From: CAZLHO01 sp964559455
GTDB lineage: Bacteria; Krumholzibacteriota; Krumholzibacteriia; LZORAL124-64-63
NCBI GenBank assembly: GCA_964559455.1
Contig: CAZLHO010000002.1
Span: forward strand, 1 to 64,000
Reading direction: 5' to 3'
Length of the DNA stretch: 64,000 nt
Below the pieces are notes generated by a model, which did not search any database, had not been told where the DNA came from, and saw only the letters and a list, made by a program, of their open reading frames with translations. Below are positions 51,893-60,899 of the stretch, one piece after another; positions within the stretch are counted from its first letter, which is position 1; each line of letters starts with the position of its first letter. Made by a program: the position numbers and the translations under genes.

Positions 51893-53710
51893 TCAGGAGC
51901 CGCCGAAGAAGGCCTGGCGGTTGTCCTCGATATCCGCGTCGGCGAGCTTATCCTCGAACCAGGCCTGCACCGTCTCCTGCTGGCGCTGTCCGGCGATGCG
52001 GTTGCGCAGCGCGGACTGCTGCTGGGCGAAGGCCTCGGCGTCGAAGGGCTGGCGCCAGAGCACGCGCAGGGCGAAGACGCCGCGGTCGGTCTCGACGATC
52101 TCGGAGAGCTGACCGGCGGGGGTCGTCATGGCGGCGGCGTTGAAGTCGGTGTTCCAGCCGACGTCGGCGACGTTGCCGGTGGCGGTGAAGGTGTCGGTGA
52201 TCGCGTGGACCAGGCCGTTGGCGGCGGCGACGGCGGCCATGTCGCCGTCCTCGGCCAGCGCGGCCAGGGCCGGACGCAGCTTCTCGCGGCCGGCGTCGGT
52301 CTTCTTCTTGCGCAGCAGGTCGCCGACGACGCGCGCGCGCACCTGCTCCAGCGGCGCCGGAGCCTCGGGCAGGTGGCCGACGCATTCGACCACGTAGTAG
52401 AGGTCGTCGTTCTGGTAGACGGGGCTGATGTCGCCGGGCTCGGCGGTCGCGGCGAAGATGCCGCCCGACATGGAGTCCGGCACGCCGGGCAGGTCCCAGC
52501 CGGCGCGGATGGGGTCGGGCGTCAGGGCGGTCAGCGCGGAGTCGGCGGCGGCCGCGGCCTCGAAGCCGATCTCGACGGCCCGGTCGCGGAACTCGCCGAT
52601 GCGGTCGTAGAGGTCGGCCAGGGTCAGGTCGCCGGGGGCCATCGGCAGCAGGATGTGGCGGGCGTGCACCCGGACCACCTCGCCGCCCTCGGTCTCCTGC
52701 TCCAGGACCTCGATCAGGTGGACGCCGAAGTCGGTCTCGACGGGATCGCTGATCTCGCCGACGGGCAGGGAGAAGGCCGCCTCGGTGAAGGGCGCGGCCA
52801 TCTGCTGGCGGTCGAAGGTGCCCAGGTCGCCGCCGTTCTCGCGGGTGCCGTCGTCCTCGGAGTAGATGGCCGCCGCCTCGGCGAAGTCCATCTCGCCGGC
52901 TTCGATCTCGCGCTTGATGTCGCCGGCCAGGGCGAGGACTTCCTCGTGGTCCATCTCGCTGGCGGCCTTGGGCAGCGTGGCCACCCGCAACTCGTGGCGC
53001 TCGGGCTCCAGGTAGTCGTCGAGGTGGCCGTTGTACCAGGCCTCGATCTCGGTCTCGTCCAGGCCCTCGGCGTCCATGTCCAGATCGCGGAAGAGCACGC
53101 CGACGTATTCGGCCACGGCGCGGCCGGTCTGGTTGACGTATTCCTGCATGACCTCCTCGTCGGTCACGACCACGTCGGCGGCGATGGTGCGGTAGAGCTT
53201 CTGCCGGGGAATGATCTGGCGGATGTAGTCCTCGACGCGGCTCCAGTCCCGGTCGGGATTGCTCAGGTCGGAGAGGTAGGCCTCGAAGTCGGGATTGCCG
53301 TTCTCGTCGGCGTAGGCCTGCAGCAGCTCGGGCGGCGGGCTGTTGCGCAGGACGTCGACGATCTCCTCGTCGCTGACCCCGAGCTTGAGGCGGCGGATCG
53401 CCTGGCTCTCGAGCTTCTGCTGCACCAGCTGCGACCAGACGAACTCGGAGGCCTGGGCGCGCTGGTTGGCGGTCAGGTTCCGGTCCTGCAGCTGCTGGCG
53501 GAGACGGGCCAGATAGTCCTGGTAGGTGTCGCTCCATTCCTGGACCGTGATGGCGTCGCCGTTGACCGCGCCGATGTAGCGGGGGCCGCTCGGAGCGCCG
53601 CCGCCGCTGCCGGAGTACTGCATGCCCCAGGCCAGGAAGATGAAGAGTACGAACGAGGCGGCGATGACCCAGTAGAAGATCTTGGCCTTGGAACGGAGCA
53701 GCTTGAACAT
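51893..53710 (-). CDS. PpiD/SurA-like peptidyl-prolyl isomerase chaperone
   Basis: 605-residue membrane-anchored periplasmic chaperone. One N-terminal helix (IFYWVIAASFVLFIFLAWGM), then a SurA_N-like helical domain (AVNGDAITVQEWSDTYQDYL to about residue 210), then a parvulin/PpiC domain near 225-325 (FAEAAAIYSEDDGTRENGGDLG, FSLPVGEISDPVETDFGVHL) and a second, weaker one after HARHILLPMAPGD. Layout agrees with PpiD, which assists outer-membrane and exported proteins. ATG at 53710 has AGGAGACGTG directly before it. Confidence 0.88.
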   Translation of the reverse strand: MFKLLRSKAKIFYWVIAASFVLFIFLAWGMQYSGSGGGAPSGPRYIGAVNGDAITVQEWSDTYQDYLARLRQQLQDRNLTANQRAQASEFVWSQLVQQKLESQAIRRLKLGVSDEEIVDVLRNSPPPELLQAYADENGNPDFEAYLSDLSNPDRDWSRVEDYIRQIIPRQKLYRTIAADVVVTDEEVMQEYVNQTGRAVAEYVGVLFRDLDMDAEGLDETEIEAWYNGHLDDYLEPERHELRVATLPKAASEMDHEEVLALAGDIKREIEAGEMDFAEAAAIYSEDDGTRENGGDLGTFDRQQMAAPFTEAAFSLPVGEISDPVETDFGVHLIEVLEQETEGGEVVRVHARHILLPMAPGDLTLADLYDRIGEFRDRAVEIGFEAAAAADSALTALTPDPIRAGWDLPGVPDSMSGGIFAATAEPGDISPVYQNDDLYYVVECVGHLPEAPAPLEQVRARVVGDLLRKKKTDAGREKLRPALAALAEDGDMAAVAAANGLVHAITDTFTATGNVADVGWNTDFNAAAMTTPAGQLSEIVETDRGVFALRVLWRQPFDAEAFAQQQSALRNRIAGQRQQETVQAWFEDKLADADIEDNRQAFFGGS

Positions 53711-53824
53711 CACGTCTCCTAGGAAGTTGCGGCGGCGGATCCCATCCGGCCGGGGGCGCGCTCCCGTCGGCCACGGCACGCCCTCTCTCCGCCATGGACG
53801 CTGGAGAAAATCGCCGGGGAATCC

Positions 53825-53853
53825 TTGCAAAAATCAGCCAATAAAACTAATAC
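53825..53853 (+). promoter_or_regulatory. Promoter of the M23 peptidase gene
   Basis: TTGCAA (53825-53830), 17-nt spacer, TAATAC (53848-53853), in an AT-rich divergent region. Confidence 0.6.
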
Positions 53854-53899
53854 AAACTGAACGATGGCCACAAGGAAAAACGGGACGGAAGGAGCCGCC

Positions 53900-55777
53900 A
53901 TGGAAATCCGCGTCGAAGGTCCCCCGGTCCGACGCAAACGCCCCGGTCGCAGAGCGGTCGGAATCGGCGCGTTCGTGGCTCTGATCGTCCTCTCCTCGGT
54001 GTTTCCGGCCTTTTCGGAGTCCGCCGCCGGCCCCGAACCCGGTCCGCTCTGGCCCCTGGACCTGCCCACCCGCAACCTGACATCCAACTTCATGGAGCAT
54101 CGGCCCGGGCGCTTCCACGCCGGCCTGGATCTGAAGACCCGGGAGCGCGGGGGCTTCCCGGTGCGGGCCGTCGCCGACGGCTGGATCTCGCGCCTGAAGA
54201 CCTCCGCCAACGGCTACGGCAAGGCCCTCTACCTGAGCACCGCCGACGGGAGGACCTACGTCTACGCCCATCTGGAGCGCTTCGCCGACCGGCTGCGGCC
54301 CCTGGTCGCCGCGGCCCGGGAACGGGACGGCGGCTACGCCGTGGATCTTTCGCTGCCCCGCGACCGGCTGCCGGTGCGCCGCGGCGCGGTGCTGGCCCTC
54401 TCCGGCGAGACGGGCACCCTCGGGCCCCACCTGCACTTCGAGGTCCGCGACGGCGACCGGCCCCTGAACCCCCAGCGCGCGGGCTTCACGGTCGGCGACG
54501 TGCTGCCGCCGCGGCTGCGCGTGCTGCGGGTCCATCCGGCCGCTCCGGAGAGCCGGATCGCCGGCGGGCGCGCGGCCCGCTCGCTGCGCGGCGAACCGAC
54601 CCTCTCCGGCGAGTTGCCGCCGCTCGCGGTGCGCGGACCGGTCGCCTTCTCGGCCGGGCTCGTCGACGCCTCCGACGCCAAGGGACACCGCCTGGAGCCC
54701 TATCTGCTGAGCGTGCGTCTGGACGGCGACACGGTCTTCGTGGCCCGCAACGAGGGCTTCCGCTTCGCCGAGGCCCGCGCCTCGCGCCTGGAGTGGCTGG
54801 AGCAGGATCGTCGGCGCGAGCGCTGGCTGATGCGGCGTCCGGGGAACCGGCTGCCCGGCCGCTCCGGCGGGGGGTGGAGCCTGGACCCGGCCCTGATGAC
54901 CCCCGGGACCCACCGCCTGGCGATCGACGTGGCCGACGCCGAGGGCAACGCAGTGGCGGTCGCCTTCGACCTCGTGGTCGCGGCGCCGGACGCTGCGGTC
55001 GACACGGCCACGGCCTGGCTGCCGGATCCCGCCGGGGTCGCTTTGCCGGATGGGCCGGACGGCACGCGGCGCTGGCTGACGCCCTTCCTGATGGTCGCCG
55101 TGGCCGGGGGCGACACGATCGCGCAGCCCGCCGTCGGCGAAGGGGGAGCCGGGGCGCCGGTCTGGGTCGCGGCGCGCGACGAACTGGACGCGGAGGAGAT
55201 CCTCGCCCTGGACCAGGAGCAGGGCCTGCGCCCGGCCGGCTGGAACCTGCGCGTCCTGGCCGCGGACTGGAACGCGACCGGGACCGTCGACGTGCCGCTG
55301 ACGGGCCTGGCGCCCGACAGCCTGGGCGCGGAGGTCGCCGTCTACCGGCGGCACCGCAACGGGAGCTGGCGCTTCGTGGAGCGCCCGCGGACCAGTCACG
55401 GACGGCCGCACGTGACGCTGGACGAGTCCGGCCGCTACGCCTTGCTCCGCGACGAGGCGCCGCCCTACCTGGGGCCCGGTCCCTTCGAGGGCGCGGTCGG
55501 ACCCGGCCCGGCCCCGCGCTGCTCGGCGGTCACGCCGCCGCGCTGGGAGGTCGTCGCCATCGGGATGGAGGACCGGGGCGCGGGCATCGATCCCGAAACC
55601 CTGCGCGGCACCCTGGACGGCCGGCCCTGGTATCCGGAGCCCGACCTGCCCCGGCATCGCCTGCTGGCGGCGCTGCCGGACTCCCTGGCCCCGGGACCGC
55701 ATCGACTGGAGATCGAGGTCCGAGACCGGGCGGGGCGCCTCTCGCGCCGGGGCTACGACCTCGTCCTGGCTCCCTGA
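53900..55777 (+). CDS. M23-family (LytM) metallopeptidase, exported
   Basis: 625-residue exported zinc peptidase of the M23/LytM family, which cuts peptidoglycan cross-bridges or assists hydrolases. N-terminal basic region and one hydrophobic segment (18-40). The M23 domain holds HAGLD at 73-77 (first zinc His and Asp) and HLHFE at 177-181, where His179 is the second zinc ligand. A long C-terminal half (about 200-625) of beta-rich, Ig-like character follows, ending with a conserved-looking APGPHRLEIEVRDRAG unit, probably for envelope binding. The ATG at 53900 follows GGAAGGAGCCGCC; the ATG at 53864 would add 12 residues. Confidence 0.87.
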   Translation: MEIRVEGPPVRRKRPGRRAVGIGAFVALIVLSSVFPAFSESAAGPEPGPLWPLDLPTRNLTSNFMEHRPGRFHAGLDLKTRERGGFPVRAVADGWISRLKTSANGYGKALYLSTADGRTYVYAHLERFADRLRPLVAAARERDGGYAVDLSLPRDRLPVRRGAVLALSGETGTLGPHLHFEVRDGDRPLNPQRAGFTVGDVLPPRLRVLRVHPAAPESRIAGGRAARSLRGEPTLSGELPPLAVRGPVAFSAGLVDASDAKGHRLEPYLLSVRLDGDTVFVARNEGFRFAEARASRLEWLEQDRRRERWLMRRPGNRLPGRSGGGWSLDPALMTPGTHRLAIDVADAEGNAVAVAFDLVVAAPDAAVDTATAWLPDPAGVALPDGPDGTRRWLTPFLMVAVAGGDTIAQPAVGEGGAGAPVWVAARDELDAEEILALDQEQGLRPAGWNLRVLAADWNATGTVDVPLTGLAPDSLGAEVAVYRRHRNGSWRFVERPRTSHGRPHVTLDESGRYALLRDEAPPYLGPGPFEGAVGPGPAPRCSAVTPPRWEVVAIGMEDRGAGIDPETLRGTLDGRPWYPEPDLPRHRLLAALPDSLAPGPHRLEIEVRDRAGRLSRRGYDLVLAP

Positions 55778-55801
55778 TTCCCGCCGTGTCGAGGGGCGCG
55801 G

Positions 55802-55830
55802 TGGACGCGGCGCCGTCCCGTTGCTATCCT
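55802..55830 (+). promoter_or_regulatory. Promoter of dnaE
   Basis: TGGACG (55802-55807), 17-nt spacer, TATCCT (55825-55830) with an extended TG-C before it. Confidence 0.6.
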
Positions 55831-55896
55831 TCGGGCGCCGTCCGCGGGACCGCATCGCCGCAGCCAAGGAAGAACACAGCCCCAGGGAAGGGCCTC

Positions 55897-58800
55897 ATGG
55901 CGCAGAAGACCTTCGTCCATCTGCACAACCACTCCGACTACTCCCTGCTCGACGGGGCCATGAAGACGCGGGCCATGGCCGAGCAGGCCGCCGCCTACGG
56001 CATGCCGGCGCTCGCCCTGACCGACCACGGCAACATGTTCGGCGCGGTCGAGTTCTACCTGAACTGCCGCCGCGCCGGGGTCAAGCCGATCCTGGGCATG
56101 GAGGCCTACGTCGCCGCCGACCGCCTCGACCGCGGCAGCGACCGCGCCAAGCGCCTGAACCACCTGGTGCTGCTGGCCCGCAACAAGACCGGCTGGCGCA
56201 ACCTGATCAAGCTCTCGTCGCTGGGCTTCCTCGAGGGCTTCTACTTCAAGCCGCGCATCGACACCGAGCTGCTCTCGCGCTACAGCGAGGGCCTGATCGG
56301 GCTCAGCGCCTGCCTGAGCGGGGTGCCGAACCGGCTGTTGAAGGAGGGGGACGTGGCCGGCGCGACCCGCGCCGCCTCCGAGTACGCCGAGATCCTGGGC
56401 CGGGACAACTACTTCCTGGAGATCCAGGACCACGGCATGCCCGCCGAGGACCGCGTGCGCCAGCTGATGCCCCAGGTCGCCCGCGACGCCCGTCTCGGCG
56501 TGGTCTGCACCAACGACGCCCACTACCTGCGCAAGGACCACGCCCAGGCCCACGACCTCCTGCTCTGCATCGGCACCAACAAGCAGTACGACGATCCCTC
56601 GCGCTGGCGTTACGACACCGACCAGGTCTACTTCAAGTCCACCGAGGAGATGCTGGAGCTTTTCCAGGACTGGCCCGAAGCCCTGGAGAACACCCTGCGC
56701 ATCGCCGACATGGTGGACCTGGAGCTCAAGCTGGGCGAGCTGCTGCTGCCGGAGTTCCCGCTCCCCGAGGGATTCCCGGACGCCTTCGCCTACATGACCC
56801 ACCTCGCCCGGGAGGGCCTGCACCGTCGCTACGACCGCCTGACGCCCGAGATCGAGGAGCGCTTCGAATACGAGCTGGGCGTGATCAAGGAGATGGGCTA
56901 TTCCGGCTACTTCCTGATCGTCTGGGACTTCATCAAGGCCGCGCGCGGCATGGACATCCCGGTGGGCCCGGGGCGCGGCTCGGCGGCGGGCAGCCTGATC
57001 TGCTACTGCCTGGGCATCACCGACATCGATCCGATCGCGAACAAGCTGCTCTTCGAGCGCTTCCTGAACCCCGAGCGCATCTCGATGCCGGACATCGACG
57101 TCGACTTCTGCTTCGAGAAGCGGCCGCGCATCATCCAGTACGTGATCGAGAAGTACGGCAAGGACAACGTCTCGCAGATCATCACCTTCGGCTCGATGGC
57201 CGCACGCGGCGTGATCAAGGACGTGGCCCGGGTCCTGGGCTTCAGCTTCCAGGACGCCGACCGGGTGAGCAAGATGGTGCCCGAGGGGCCCGGGGTCTCG
57301 CTGCGGGAGTCCATCGAGACGGTGCCCGGCTTCGCCGAGCTGCGCCGCGAGACGCCCCGCCACGACATGCTGCTCAAGAACGCCTTGGTCCTGGAGGGGC
57401 TGTCGCGCAACCCGGGCATCCACGCCGCCGGCGTGCTGATCACGCCCTCGGCCCTGGTCGAGCACCTGCCGCTCTACAAGTCCTCGCGCGGCGACCTCAC
57501 CAGCCAGTTCGACATGCGCATGGTCGAGGAGCTGGGTCTGCTCAAGATGGACTTCCTGGGCCTGCGCACGTTGACGGTGATCGACAAGGCGCTCGACCTG
57601 GTCGCCGAGACGACCGGCCGCCGCCTGAGCCCCGAAGAGATCCCGATGGACGACCCGGACACCTACCGCCTGCTGCAGCAGGGCCGCACCGTCGGCGTCT
57701 TCCAGCTCGAGAGCTCGGGCATGCAGGAGCTGCTGCGCAAGATGCAGCCCGAGAGTTTCGAGGACATCGTCGCCGTGAACGCCCTCTTCCGGCCCGGGCC
57801 GCTGGGCGCCGGCATGGACGAGGTCTACGTCGAATGCAAGCACCGCCGCCGGCCGGTGACCTACCCGCATCCCGATCTCAAGCCCATCCTCGAGGAGACC
57901 TACGGCGTCATCCTGTACCAGGAGCAGGTGATGCAGATCTCGAGCCTGATGGGCGGCTTCAGCATGGGCCAGGCCGACACGCTGCGGAAGGCCATGGGCA
58001 AGAAGAAGAAGGAGATCATGGCCGACATGCGGGTCATGTTCCTGGACGGAGCGGCGGCCAAGGGCTACGAGCGCGGCATGGCGGAGCACGTCTTCGACAC
58101 CATGGCCGAGTTCGCGCAGTACGGCTTCAACAAATCCCACAGCGCCAGCTACGCCGTGCTCTCGATCCAGACCGCCTGGCTCAAGGCCCACCATCCCGCC
58201 GAGTTCATGGCCGCCACGATGACCACGGAGATGAGCAAGTCCGACCGGATCACCCAGCTGATCGACGAGGTCAAGCGCCTGGGGCTGCGCATCCTGCCGC
58301 CGAACGTGAACCGGCCGCGCACCGAGTTCGCCGTCGAGGACGGGGCGATCGTCTTCGGCATGGGGGCCGTCAAGAACGTCGGCTCCAAGGCCATCGACGA
58401 GATCGCCCGCGCGCGCGCCGACCTCGACCGCGACTTCCGGGACGTCTTCGAATTCTGCGCCCGGGTCGATCCGGCCTGCGCCAACCGCAAGGTGCTCGAA
58501 AGCCTGATCCACGCCGGCGCCCTGGACGACCTGGCCGGCCACCGCGCCCAGCAGCTGCGCAACATGGACCGCGCCCTGCAGTACGGGAACCGCAAGGCGC
58601 GGGACCGGCAGCAGGGTCAGGCCTCGCTCTTCGGCGGCGCCCAGGCCGAGGCGGTGCGGCCCGTGCTCGAGGACTGCCCGCCGCTCGACCCCCTGGATCT
58701 GCTCAGCCTGGAGCGGGCCGCGGTGGGTTTCTTCCTCTCGGGACACCCCTTCCACGAGTACCGGGAATTCATGGACGCCCTGCCGGTGTCCGGGACCCGC

Positions 58801-59418
58801 GCTGCGGCCGTCAGCGGCGAGGGCGCCTGGATCGAATTGGCCGGCGTGGTGACCTCGTTCAGCGAGTCGCGCGACCGCAACAAGAGGCTCTACGCCCGCT
58901 GCCACTTCGAGGACCGCGAGGGGATGATCGAGCTCACGGTCTACGCCGACCTCTACGAGCGCGCCTCCGCGCTGGTGGCCTGCGACTCGATCCTGATCGT
59001 CGGCGGCCGCGTGCGCGTGAAGGGGGACGGGATGCGCGAGCTGGTGGCCGACCGCATCGTGCCCGTCGACGAGGCGCTGGCCGGCTGGACCCACGAGGCG
59101 CTTCTGCATCTGGATCTGGGGTCGGCCAACGGCGACGGGGGGGCGCGTCTGGCGGCGCTGGACGCCTTCTTCGCCGCCGCCGGCGCGGAAGAAGTGCAGG
59201 CGGGGAGGCCGACCGTGCCCGTGCTGGTCGAGATCCAGCGCGGCGGTCGCCGGTGGCTGCTGCGATCGCGGTCGCGGCGCGTGCGGCTGGACCTGGCCGC
59301 CCTGCGGGCCCTGCGCCGCCTGCCCGGGCTGGGCGCGGTGCGGCTGCGCTGCTCGTTGCCGGCGGCCCCGGCCGCGCCGCGTCGCCGCAACGGGGACTTC
59401 CGCGGCCGGCAGTCTTGA
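55897..59418 (+). CDS. dnaE: DNA polymerase III subunit alpha
   Basis: 1173-residue replicative polymerase. N-terminal PHP domain (FVHLHNHSDYSLLDG, LALTDHGNMFGA) with intact metal-site His/Asp residues, then palm, fingers and tau-binding parts. Catalytic aspartates Asp401 and Asp403 (MPDIDVDF) and Asp552 (LLKMDFLGLRTL) stand almost exactly as in E. coli DnaE. GPGRGSAAGSL and YGFNKSHSASYA are further landmarks; a C-terminal OB-fold (ELAGVVTSF to DSILIVGGRVRVKGDG) ends with an Arg-rich tail. ATG follows AGGGAAGGGCCTC. Length is typical of DnaE1. The last codon-stop forms part of the accA -35 box. Confidence 0.97.
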   Translation: MAQKTFVHLHNHSDYSLLDGAMKTRAMAEQAAAYGMPALALTDHGNMFGAVEFYLNCRRAGVKPILGMEAYVAADRLDRGSDRAKRLNHLVLLARNKTGWRNLIKLSSLGFLEGFYFKPRIDTELLSRYSEGLIGLSACLSGVPNRLLKEGDVAGATRAASEYAEILGRDNYFLEIQDHGMPAEDRVRQLMPQVARDARLGVVCTNDAHYLRKDHAQAHDLLLCIGTNKQYDDPSRWRYDTDQVYFKSTEEMLELFQDWPEALENTLRIADMVDLELKLGELLLPEFPLPEGFPDAFAYMTHLAREGLHRRYDRLTPEIEERFEYELGVIKEMGYSGYFLIVWDFIKAARGMDIPVGPGRGSAAGSLICYCLGITDIDPIANKLLFERFLNPERISMPDIDVDFCFEKRPRIIQYVIEKYGKDNVSQIITFGSMAARGVIKDVARVLGFSFQDADRVSKMVPEGPGVSLRESIETVPGFAELRRETPRHDMLLKNALVLEGLSRNPGIHAAGVLITPSALVEHLPLYKSSRGDLTSQFDMRMVEELGLLKMDFLGLRTLTVIDKALDLVAETTGRRLSPEEIPMDDPDTYRLLQQGRTVGVFQLESSGMQELLRKMQPESFEDIVAVNALFRPGPLGAGMDEVYVECKHRRRPVTYPHPDLKPILEETYGVILYQEQVMQISSLMGGFSMGQADTLRKAMGKKKKEIMADMRVMFLDGAAAKGYERGMAEHVFDTMAEFAQYGFNKSHSASYAVLSIQTAWLKAHHPAEFMAATMTTEMSKSDRITQLIDEVKRLGLRILPPNVNRPRTEFAVEDGAIVFGMGAVKNVGSKAIDEIARARADLDRDFRDVFEFCARVDPACANRKVLESLIHAGALDDLAGHRAQQLRNMDRALQYGNRKARDRQQGQASLFGGAQAEAVRPVLEDCPPLDPLDLLSLERAAVGFFLSGHPFHEYREFMDALPVSGTRAAAVSGEGAWIELAGVVTSFSESRDRNKRLYARCHFEDREGMIELTVYADLYERASALVACDSILIVGGRVRVKGDGMRELVADRIVPVDEALAGWTHEALLHLDLGSANGDGGARLAALDAFFAAAGAEEVQAGRPTVPVLVEIQRGGRRWLLRSRSRRVRLDLAALRALRRLPGLGAVRLRCSLPAAPAAPRRRNGDFRGRQS

Positions 59419-59444
59419 CAGCGCGGCGCCCCCTCGTCTAGATT
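59415..59444 (+). promoter_or_regulatory. Promoter of accA
   Basis: TTGACA (59415-59420) containing the dnaE TGA stop, 18-nt spacer, TAGATT (59439-59444). Confidence 0.6.
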
Positions 59445-59504
59445 GGCCCTGCGGCGCCGGGACTTCGACCCGGCGCCGATTTCGCCTGAGAGGTGTCCGT
59501 CGTC

Positions 59505-60485
59505 ATGGAATCCCGCAAGGCTCCCTGGTTGGACTTCGAACAGCCGATCGTCGAGCTCGAGGAGCGCATCCGCACCCTCGAGGACTCGGCCTCGCTGCGT
59601 GGACTGGACGTCACCGACGAGGTGGATCGGCTGCGCCGCCGGGTCAAGGACCTGGGGGAGGAGATCTTCCGCGGCCTGGAGCCGTGGCAGCGCGTCCAGC
59701 TGGCCCGCCACCCCCGCCGCCCGACCACCCTGGACTTCGTGCGCATGGTCTGCGACGGCTTCCAGGAACTCCACGGCGACCGCAACTTCCGCGACGACCC
59801 GGCCCTGGTCTGCGGCATGGCCACGATCGGCGACCACCAGGTCATGGTCGTCGGCCACCAGAAGGGGCGGGACACCAAGTCCAACATCCACCGCAATTTC
59901 GGCATGGCCCATCCCGAGGGCTACCGCAAGGCCATGCGCCTGATGGAGCTGGCCGCCCGTCACGGCCGGGCCGTCGTCAGCTTCATCGACACCCCGGGTG
60001 CCTATCCCGGCGTGGGCGCCGAGGAGCGCGGCCAGGCCGAGGCCATCGCCCGCAACCTGAGGGACATGGCCGCCCTGCCCGTGCCGGTGCTCGTGCTGGT
60101 CACCGGCGAGGGGGGCTCCGGGGGCGCCCTGGCCATCGGCGTCGGCGACCGCATCACCATGCTCGAGAACGCCATCTACAGCGTGATCAGCCCCGAGGGC
60201 TGCGCCGCGATCCTCTGGCGGGACCGGGCCGAGGCGCCGGCGGCCGCCCGGGCCATGCGCATCACCGCCGACGACGCGCTCAAGCTGGGCGTGGTCGACC
60301 GGATCCTGCCCGAACCCCCCGGCGGCGCCCACCGCGATCACGCGGCCGTGGGCGCGGCGGTCCGCGGACTCCTGCTCGCGGACCTGGCCGAGTTCTCGGC
60401 GCTGTCGCCCGAGGCCCTGCGCGAGTCGCGCCTGGAGAAGTTCCTGGCCATGGGCGTCTACGACGAGGCGGGCGCCGACCATTGA
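59505..60485 (+). CDS. accA: Acetyl-CoA carboxylase carboxyltransferase subunit alpha
   Basis: 326-residue alpha subunit of the carboxyltransferase, which with AccD makes malonyl-CoA for fatty acid synthesis. N-terminal helix-rich region (FEQPIVELEERIRTLEDS), then the crotonase-fold core with FIDTPGAYPGVGAEERGQ, TGEGGSGGALAIG and YSVISPEGCAAILWRD. ATG at 59505 chosen (GAGAGGTG upstream); a GTG at 59493 would add four residues. accD is not in the window. Confidence 0.96.
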   Translation: MESRKAPWLDFEQPIVELEERIRTLEDSASLRGLDVTDEVDRLRRRVKDLGEEIFRGLEPWQRVQLARHPRRPTTLDFVRMVCDGFQELHGDRNFRDDPALVCGMATIGDHQVMVVGHQKGRDTKSNIHRNFGMAHPEGYRKAMRLMELAARHGRAVVSFIDTPGAYPGVGAEERGQAEAIARNLRDMAALPVPVLVLVTGEGGSGGALAIGVGDRITMLENAIYSVISPEGCAAILWRDRAEAPAAARAMRITADDALKLGVVDRILPEPPGGAHRDHAAVGAAVRGLLLADLAEFSALSPEALRESRLEKFLAMGVYDEAGADH

Positions 60486-60510
60486 CACCGGGCGCGTTCC
60501 GGGTTATCCT
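60482..60510 (+). promoter_or_regulatory. Promoter of the YcaR/C25 peptidase genes
   Basis: TTGACA (60482-60487) containing the accA TGA stop, 17-nt spacer, TATCCT (60505-60510). It leaves a leader of about 190 nt before 60711. Confidence 0.65.
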
Positions 60511-60604
60511 GTTTTCGCCAACCTCTTCAAGCATCCGGTCCCGTATGGCCCCGTCCGGAAGTTATTTCCGGCCGTCGGCATACGTCGTTGCGCGTCCCGT
60601 GTCC

Positions 60605-60638
60605 CCCGGGTAACATTCCGGACCGGGTCGATTTTTTT
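60605..60638 (+). terminator. Possible weak terminator or attenuator in leader
   Basis: CCCGG (60605-60609), 13-nt loop, CCGGG (60623-60627), then TCGA and seven T (60632-60638). The stem is only 5 bp, but the T-run is unusual here; it lies downstream of the 60482 promoter, within the leader. Confidence 0.35.
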
Positions 60639-60710
60639 GCCCGGCATCCGAAGCCGCCGCGGTACCCACGGCCCGGGCCCCGCGACGGTTCCCCTGCGGA
60701 GGTGCTCGAA

Positions 60711-60899
60711 GTGTTGGACGAGAAACTGCTCGCGATCCTGGCCTGCCCCAAGTGCAAGGGACCGGTGTCCCCGGCGCCTGACCATTCGTCCCTGGATTGC
60801 GCCGCCTGCCGCCTGCGCTTCCGCGTCGAGGACGACATCCCGATCATGCTCCTGGAAGAGGCAGAGACGCTGGACACGGGCGGGGAGTCGCAATCGTGA
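60711..60899 (+). CDS. Trm112/YcaR-like small zinc protein (UPF0434)
   Basis: 62-residue Trm112-type protein. Two zinc-knuckle pairs, CPKC near residue 13 and CAAC near 31, with FRVEDDIPIMLLEEA as the conserved tail of the UPF0434 family. Function is not established in bacteria; Trm112 partners are methyltransferases. GTG start at 60711 with GGAGG 8 nt upstream. The stop overlaps the GTG of the C25 peptidase. Confidence 0.85.
   Translation: MLDEKLLAILACPKCKGPVSPAPDHSSLDCAACRLRFRVEDDIPIMLLEEAETLDTGGESQS

Noticed and set aside
55753..59109. 1118-codon frame opposite dnaE, rich in His, Gln, Leu and Val
   Set aside because: Exact antisense of a clear DnaE with all catalytic residues; repeats of Asp/His/Gly are codon-shadow effects.
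60486..60710. Searched this 225-nt spacer for a tRNA or small RNA
   Set aside because: No cloverleaf, CCA end or conserved arm; only a promoter, a weak hairpin with a T-run and a ribosome site are visible.
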